Positions 60,031-64,000 of a stretch of DNA of 64,000 nt are shown here, piece after piece. Positions within the stretch are counted from its first letter, which is position 1. The number at the start of each line of letters is the position of its first letter. The notes beneath the pieces were generated by a model. That model was not told the DNA's origin. It did not search any database and saw nothing but the letters and a program-made list of their open reading frames with translations. The translations under genes and the position numbers were made by a program. Source of the DNA: PLanc-01 sp034678485 (GTDB taxonomy: Bacteria > Planctomycetota > Phycisphaerae > Sedimentisphaerales > Anaerobacaceae); the NCBI GenBank assembly GCA_034678485.1, contig JAXDBU010000165.1, forward strand, positions 17,593 through 81,592, written 5' to 3'.

Positions 60031-61995
60031 ATGTACTCGTGTGAATGCGATACCCTCGAGTTGGTCAGGAAGGCGCAGCTCGGCGATAGGGAGAGTCTGA
60101 ATCGCCTGGCCGAGACAGTGGGTGTCCGCCTGCATGAGTACGTGTTTCGCCTGACGCTTCAGGAAGACCTGACGCAGGATATTGTGCAGGAGACGATCTT
60201 AGAGATGTTGCGGCTGTTTGGGAAGTTGCGTCAAGCCGATCGATTCTGGGGATGGCTCCACGGCATCGCGTTCAACAAGGTGCGGAACCACTTCGGCCGG
60301 CAATGGCGCCACAAGACGCGAAGCCTCTCCCAGATCACGGAACGCGATTTGCCGGCCCGGCGCGAGGACGAGGACAACGGCTTCCCGGAGCGGCGCAGCG
60401 GCAACGACGTGTTGGCCGACGTGGTCACCGACGAGTTCAAGCAGATCGTCCTGCGCTGCATCGAGTCGCTGGAGCCCCGACACCGGGCCATCCTGACGAT
60501 GCGATGCTACGATCAGATGTCCTACGCGGATATCGGCAAACTGATGGATTGTTCAGAGATCGGGGCGCGTGCCCTGTTCTATCGTGCCAAGAAGGCCCTC
60601 ACCAGCCGGTTGTCCCGACACGGACTTGGCAAGGGCGCCTTGGTCTTGGCCCTGGTCCTCTTCGGCAAGATGACTGCGGCCAGCAAGGCGGCGGCGGCGG
60701 AGATCTCCATCCCAGCGTCCACGCTGTCGGTGGGTCCGACCGCCACCCTACTGGCAACGGCTACCAGCAAGACCGGCATATTCGCGCTGGTGGTGGTGGC
60801 CGTGGTGGGGGTCGGGTCGATCGGAGATTGGGGATCGACGAGGGAAGGTTTGAGTCGCCGCGTTAGTCTTCCCTCCGAAATCCCCGATCCCCGGTCGGCC
60901 TTTCCGACACACTCGACCGATTTGTCTCCCTCGGATCGATGGTATTACTTCCCGGAGGGACCGAACCGAGCCGTCATGATGAGGCAGGTGCAGTTCGACC
61001 CCTCCGGTGAGAAGCCGACCTCGCTGGTGCTGCAGAACCAATACGCCAACTACTACTTCGACTACGGCACGAACACCGTACGGATCAAGAATCACCGTGC
61101 CTGGGAGGAGGATCTGAGCGTCCGACGGCTGCCGACCGATTCCGCGAGCCTGAGCCGCTTCCTCTCGCAGGTGCAGGGGTATTCGGTCGCATCGCGGGTC
61201 GCAGCGGGATATGGTGACACGACGCCCTCCTCAGGACGAGGCGTGCTCATCATGTGCCGACGGGACGGAGATGAAGAACAGAGAATTCAAGAGGTCGACC
61301 GCCACCTGAATGTTCTTGAGGAGGAGTATTTCCAATTCGGCTGGCCGCAGAGCGCACGCCGGATCGATGAGCGGGACGCAATCCACCGCCACGGCCGGAC
61401 GTTCTTCCGTATCCACGGGCAAGTCAACGGAGTCACGCTCACAGGGACAGGACGACTGCCCCTGGTGTATGCGGCCAGCCGACTTTATTGGCCTTGGCTC
61501 GAAATCCGCGTCGGGAACAGATTCCGAGCCGTGGACACGAAAGACGGAGCGGTCGTCTACAATCAGGACAATCGCGTCGTGGCCCGATATGCAGGCGGCA
61601 GCTTCTTCAAAGGGCTTGCGCGCCCCTGGCTGGGATTGCACTCGATCGACACGCTCCGGCGTGACGCGGCCGAGAAACAGTTGTGGTTCCAGACGCAATA
61701 CGACGCACGGACAGGTCAGGCCCAGATCATCGTACAGTCCGCTCCGGCGGTCCTGACCTACTCGATCGATATGGAGAAGGACCTGGTGGATCGCGTGGAA
61801 CTGAGTTCGGAGGGAGCCAAGAGCAGCCCCGCCGTTGCAGGACAACTCACGTTCACGTACTCCGAAGATGCGGATTCCCCCGAGACGACGTTCGTGGAAC
61901 CGCCAGTCAGCCCGTCGGACAATGCGAAGGCAAATCCTCAGGGAATGCTGTGGCTTGTGGAGTTGCTCCCGATGCGCGATGGAGCAGCTCCCTGA
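60031..61995 (+). CDS. ECF sigma factor fused to membrane segments and a C-terminal extra-cytoplasmic domain
   Basis: This 654-residue protein has sigma region 2 (residues about 8-90, with QDIVQE and the DRFWGWLHGIAFNKVRNH promoter-melting helix). Sigma region 4 spans residues about 135-192 (MSYADIGKLMDCSEIGARALFYRAKKAL). Hydrophobic stretches follow at about 200-213 and 248-265, then a long C-terminal domain of about 380 residues with a beta-rich pattern (WYYFPEGPNRAVMMRQVQF, NQYANYYFDYG). Planctomycetes are known to carry ECF sigmas with C-terminal extensions. The extension probably senses envelope conditions and controls the sigma part. AGGTG stands 5 nt before the ATG. Confidence 0.88.
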   Translation: MYSCECDTLELVRKAQLGDRESLNRLAETVGVRLHEYVFRLTLQEDLTQDIVQETILEMLRLFGKLRQADRFWGWLHGIAFNKVRNHFGRQWRHKTRSLSQITERDLPARREDEDNGFPERRSGNDVLADVVTDEFKQIVLRCIESLEPRHRAILTMRCYDQMSYADIGKLMDCSEIGARALFYRAKKALTSRLSRHGLGKGALVLALVLFGKMTAASKAAAAEISIPASTLSVGPTATLLATATSKTGIFALVVVAVVGVGSIGDWGSTREGLSRRVSLPSEIPDPRSAFPTHSTDLSPSDRWYYFPEGPNRAVMMRQVQFDPSGEKPTSLVLQNQYANYYFDYGTNTVRIKNHRAWEEDLSVRRLPTDSASLSRFLSQVQGYSVASRVAAGYGDTTPSSGRGVLIMCRRDGDEEQRIQEVDRHLNVLEEEYFQFGWPQSARRIDERDAIHRHGRTFFRIHGQVNGVTLTGTGRLPLVYAASRLYWPWLEIRVGNRFRAVDTKDGAVVYNQDNRVVARYAGGSFFKGLARPWLGLHSIDTLRRDAAEKQLWFQTQYDARTGQAQIIVQSAPAVLTYSIDMEKDLVDRVELSSEGAKSSPAVAGQLTFTYSEDADSPETTFVEPPVSPSDNAKANPQGMLWLVELLPMRDGAAP

Positions 61996-62006
61996 GCTTT
62001 TTTTTT
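61986..62006 (+). terminator. Intrinsic terminator overlapping the sigma stop codon
   Basis: AGCTC (61986-61990), CCT, GAGCT (61994-61998) form a short stem, and the last T begins a run of nine T to 62006. The TGA stop of the sigma gene lies within the loop and stem. The stem is only 5 bp, so termination may be partial. Confidence 0.6.
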
Positions 62007-62027
62007 GAGAACACCGTACCGAAGGCC

Positions 62028-64000
62028 ATGAGAACCCCATTCCACAGGATCGCAGGTACGACCGCTCTGGTCCTCACGCAGCTTGTCGGCACCGCCTGTC
62101 TGGCGACGTCCTCGGTGCTCTACTGTGACGGGCGGGCAACGGGCCTCAACAACGGCTCGAACTGGACCAACGCGTTCGTGTGCCTGCAGAGCGCACTGAC
62201 CGCCGCACGGGCCGGCGACGAGATCCGGGTCGCGCAGGGCATTTACCAGCCCGATCGACATTTTGAAGTTGCACAAGATGGAGCCCGCGTGGTCGCCTCA
62301 GGAAGATGCACCGACAGTTTCGTCCTCCCGTCGGGCGTCACCCTCCGAGGCGGCTACGCGGGCAACGGCGCCGCCGACCCGGATCGAAGGGACATCGACG
62401 CGTATGAGAGCGTTCTCAGCGGGGACCTGGCCTCCAACGACGCCCCGCTGGCGGGCCACGACTGGCAGAGTATCTGCAATTTCGTCCTGGATGAGAGCCG
62501 AGCGGACAACAGCCGGTCGGTGGTGACGGTGAACACGGCCGGCAGCCCGCCGGTGCTGGACGGCTTCACCATCACCGGCGGACACGCGACAACCGACTCC
62601 GGCGCCCACACGACGGGGGACTACTCCTCCGCGTCGGCGGATACGGACGGGGCCGGAGCGTTCATCGTGGCTGGCTGTCCCCGGTTCATTCACTGTGCCT
62701 TCGAGCTCAACACGACCCTCGCCAGCAAGGGGGACGCCGCCGGGGGGGCCGGCGTCCTGTTGGCCAACACCTTGCCCATGTTCGCGGAGTGCCGATTCCA
62801 GGAGAACTTCGCTCTGGCCGTCGGCGGAACGAGTCTGGGGGGCGCGATCCGCGCCATTCGCAGCAGTCCGGTGCTGACCGACTGCACATTCATCGCCAAC
62901 GCCGCCGCCGGTCAGGATGGGCAGTATCTGGGCGGAGCCATCGCCAATTACGCCGGCAATCCTGCGATGAAGGACTGCCTCTTTCGGGAGAACATGGCTC
63001 TGGGATCCAAGGGGGGCGCCCTCTACAATCACGACAGAAGCCACCCAACCATCACGGATTGCGTCTTCGAGGGCAACCTGGCGGGCTCCGGGGGCGCGAT
63101 CTGCAACGACGATTCCAGCAGCCCGAGGATCACGCACTGCATCTTCTTGGTCAACGAAGCCCATACCGAACGCGGCGGCGCGATTCACAACGCAGGTAAC
63201 TGCACCGCGACCACGATGGCGTGCCTGTTCGTGGGGAATATCGCCGCCAACGAGGGCGGGGCAGTATACAGTTTGGGGCGTCCGTACTTCCTGAACTGCC
63301 TGTTCTCCGCCAACGCCGCCAACAACGGCGCCGCCGCGTTCATCGAATCCGCTGGGGAAGCCACCTTCATCAACTGCACGATATCGGGGAATGTGGCCGC
63401 CCGGAACGGAGGCGCGATCTACGGCCGCCAGAGCATGATGAAGGCAACCAACTGCATCCTGTGGGGGGACCACCCGGACGAAGTCTACCTCATGAACGGC
63501 ACGGCGAACATCACCTACAGCGATATCGAGAGCACATGGACGGGAGAAGGCAACATCCACAGCGATCCGGAATTCCTCGACCCGGCCGGGGCCGACGCGA
63601 TCCGAGGCACGCTGGACGACGACCTGCGACTCTCCTTGGGTTCGCCTTGTCTGGATATGGGCAGCAATGGAGCGATCCTCCCTTCCATGATGATGGACCT
63701 CGACGGCAGGAGCCGGATCGCAAACAGCCGCATCGACATGGGCGCTTTCGAATTCAACGGCCCGTTCTATTACTATGTGAACGCGGCTACGGGCAACGAC
63801 CTCAACAGCGGATGGAGCCCGAAGGAGGCGTTTGCCACAATCCAGAAAGGCATCCGTGTCACTCCGGAAGGGTACACGGTCGCAGTGGCTCCCGGGGTCT
63901 ACAGGGAGGATATCGACTTCCAGGGAAAAGCCATCACGGTGGCCGGCCTGAACGGGGCGCCTGTGCTGGAATCGCCCGAGGGATACGCTGTCTCATTCTT
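62028..64000 (+). CDS. Secreted right-handed beta-helix protein, N-terminal part (cut by window edge)
   Basis: An open frame from ATG 62028 runs to the end of the window (about 657 codons) without a stop. It has a signal peptide (LVLTQLVGTACLA). A DUF1565-like start follows (YCDGRATGLNNGSNWTNAFVCLQSAL), then RVAQGIYQPD and a polymorphic-outer-membrane-like series of GGAI-N/Y repeats with FxxN and C-x-F strands (GGAIANYAG, GGAICNDDSS, GGAIHNAG, GGAIYGR). This makes a long beta-helix. A second DUF1565-like unit starts near 63770 (YVNAATGNDLNSGWSPKEAFATIQ). It is probably a surface protein. Any C-terminal sorting tail would lie beyond the window. Confidence 0.85.
   Translation, partial: MRTPFHRIAGTTALVLTQLVGTACLATSSVLYCDGRATGLNNGSNWTNAFVCLQSALTAARAGDEIRVAQGIYQPDRHFEVAQDGARVVASGRCTDSFVLPSGVTLRGGYAGNGAADPDRRDIDAYESVLSGDLASNDAPLAGHDWQSICNFVLDESRADNSRSVVTVNTAGSPPVLDGFTITGGHATTDSGAHTTGDYSSASADTDGAGAFIVAGCPRFIHCAFELNTTLASKGDAAGGAGVLLANTLPMFAECRFQENFALAVGGTSLGGAIRAIRSSPVLTDCTFIANAAAGQDGQYLGGAIANYAGNPAMKDCLFRENMALGSKGGALYNHDRSHPTITDCVFEGNLAGSGGAICNDDSSSPRITHCIFLVNEAHTERGGAIHNAGNCTATTMACLFVGNIAANEGGAVYSLGRPYFLNCLFSANAANNGAAAFIESAGEATFINCTISGNVAARNGGAIYGRQSMMKATNCILWGDHPDEVYLMNGTANITYSDIESTWTGEGNIHSDPEFLDPAGADAIRGTLDDDLRLSLGSPCLDMGSNGAILPSMMMDLDGRSRIANSRIDMGAFEFNGPFYYYVNAATGNDLNSGWSPKEAFATIQKGIRVTPEGYTVAVAPGVYREDIDFQGKAITVAGLNGAPVLESPEGYAVSF

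Noticed and set aside
1..64000. tRNA, rRNA or known riboswitch genes
   Set aside because: Gaps were read for cloverleaf-like arms and conserved riboswitch cores and none was convincing. A covariance search was not possible here.

Overview
The window is GC-rich bacterial DNA, very probably from a planctomycete of the Phycisphaerae type. This is an inference. It rests on a full type II secretion (T2SS) operon followed by pseudopilins of the planctomycete H-X9-DG/DUF1559-like kind, an ECF sigma factor fused to membrane segments and a long extra-cytoplasmic domain, many large secreted glycoside hydrolases, beta-helix proteins, and a CotH/lamin-tail protein. No rRNA, tRNA or CRISPR array was seen.

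Region 1 (1-15035, minus strand) is one long exopolysaccharide operon. In transcription order it holds EpsI, a DegT-family aminotransferase, an ATP-grasp ligase, a GNAT, a flippase, GT2, GT4, GT2, a hexapeptide acyltransferase, an O-antigen-polymerase-like protein, a FemAB/BcsL-type GNAT, a GNAT, a polysaccharide deacetylase, GT2, and a CapK/PaaK-like adenylate-forming enzyme cut by the window edge. The content resembles exosortase-associated EPS loci, but no exosortase lies in the window.

Region 2 (15381-20407, plus strand) is a divergently transcribed pair. A 1.4-kilo-residue surface protein (beta-helix, Ig-like repeats, seven-bladed propeller) ends in a Gly-Gly-Gly-Cys / membrane helix / basic tail. 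It overlaps by 4 nt a CPBP-family glutamic intramembrane protease. The two look like a sorting substrate and its dedicated processing enzyme.

Region 3 (20598-31577) is a T2SS operon gspC-D-E-F-G-I-J-K-L-M, mostly coupled by 4-nt overlaps. No gspH, gspN or prepilin peptidase is present. Region 4 (31555-39239) follows it directly. It holds two pseudopilin genes with near-identical promoter and 5' regions (a segmental duplication, each with a poly-G run inside a putative promoter), a secreted protein with the phage/contractile-injection tail-tube (gp19) fold, a secreted-protein gene truncated by an IS5-type remnant, its intact paralogue, and two unknown exported proteins. This is the most unusual part of the window.

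Region 5 (39391-40633) holds small genes: a Cys-rich protein with a very acidic tail, a cold-shock protein and a SAP-like Cys-rich protein. Region 6 (41047-52663) is a carbohydrate-degradation cluster: a GH-A/GH5-like enzyme with an inserted CBM-like domain, a GH101/DUF5696-like enzyme, a GH50 beta-agarase and a second GH5-like enzyme, with an SppA protease that has its own strong promoter. Region 7 (52736-64000) holds miaB, an AI-2E-type permease, a B12-binding radical SAM protein, a secreted CotH/lamin-tail protein, the membrane-fused ECF sigma factor, and the start of a second beta-helix protein that runs off the right edge.

Positions, motifs and start choices were read by eye. Family names come from motif recognition, with no database search.
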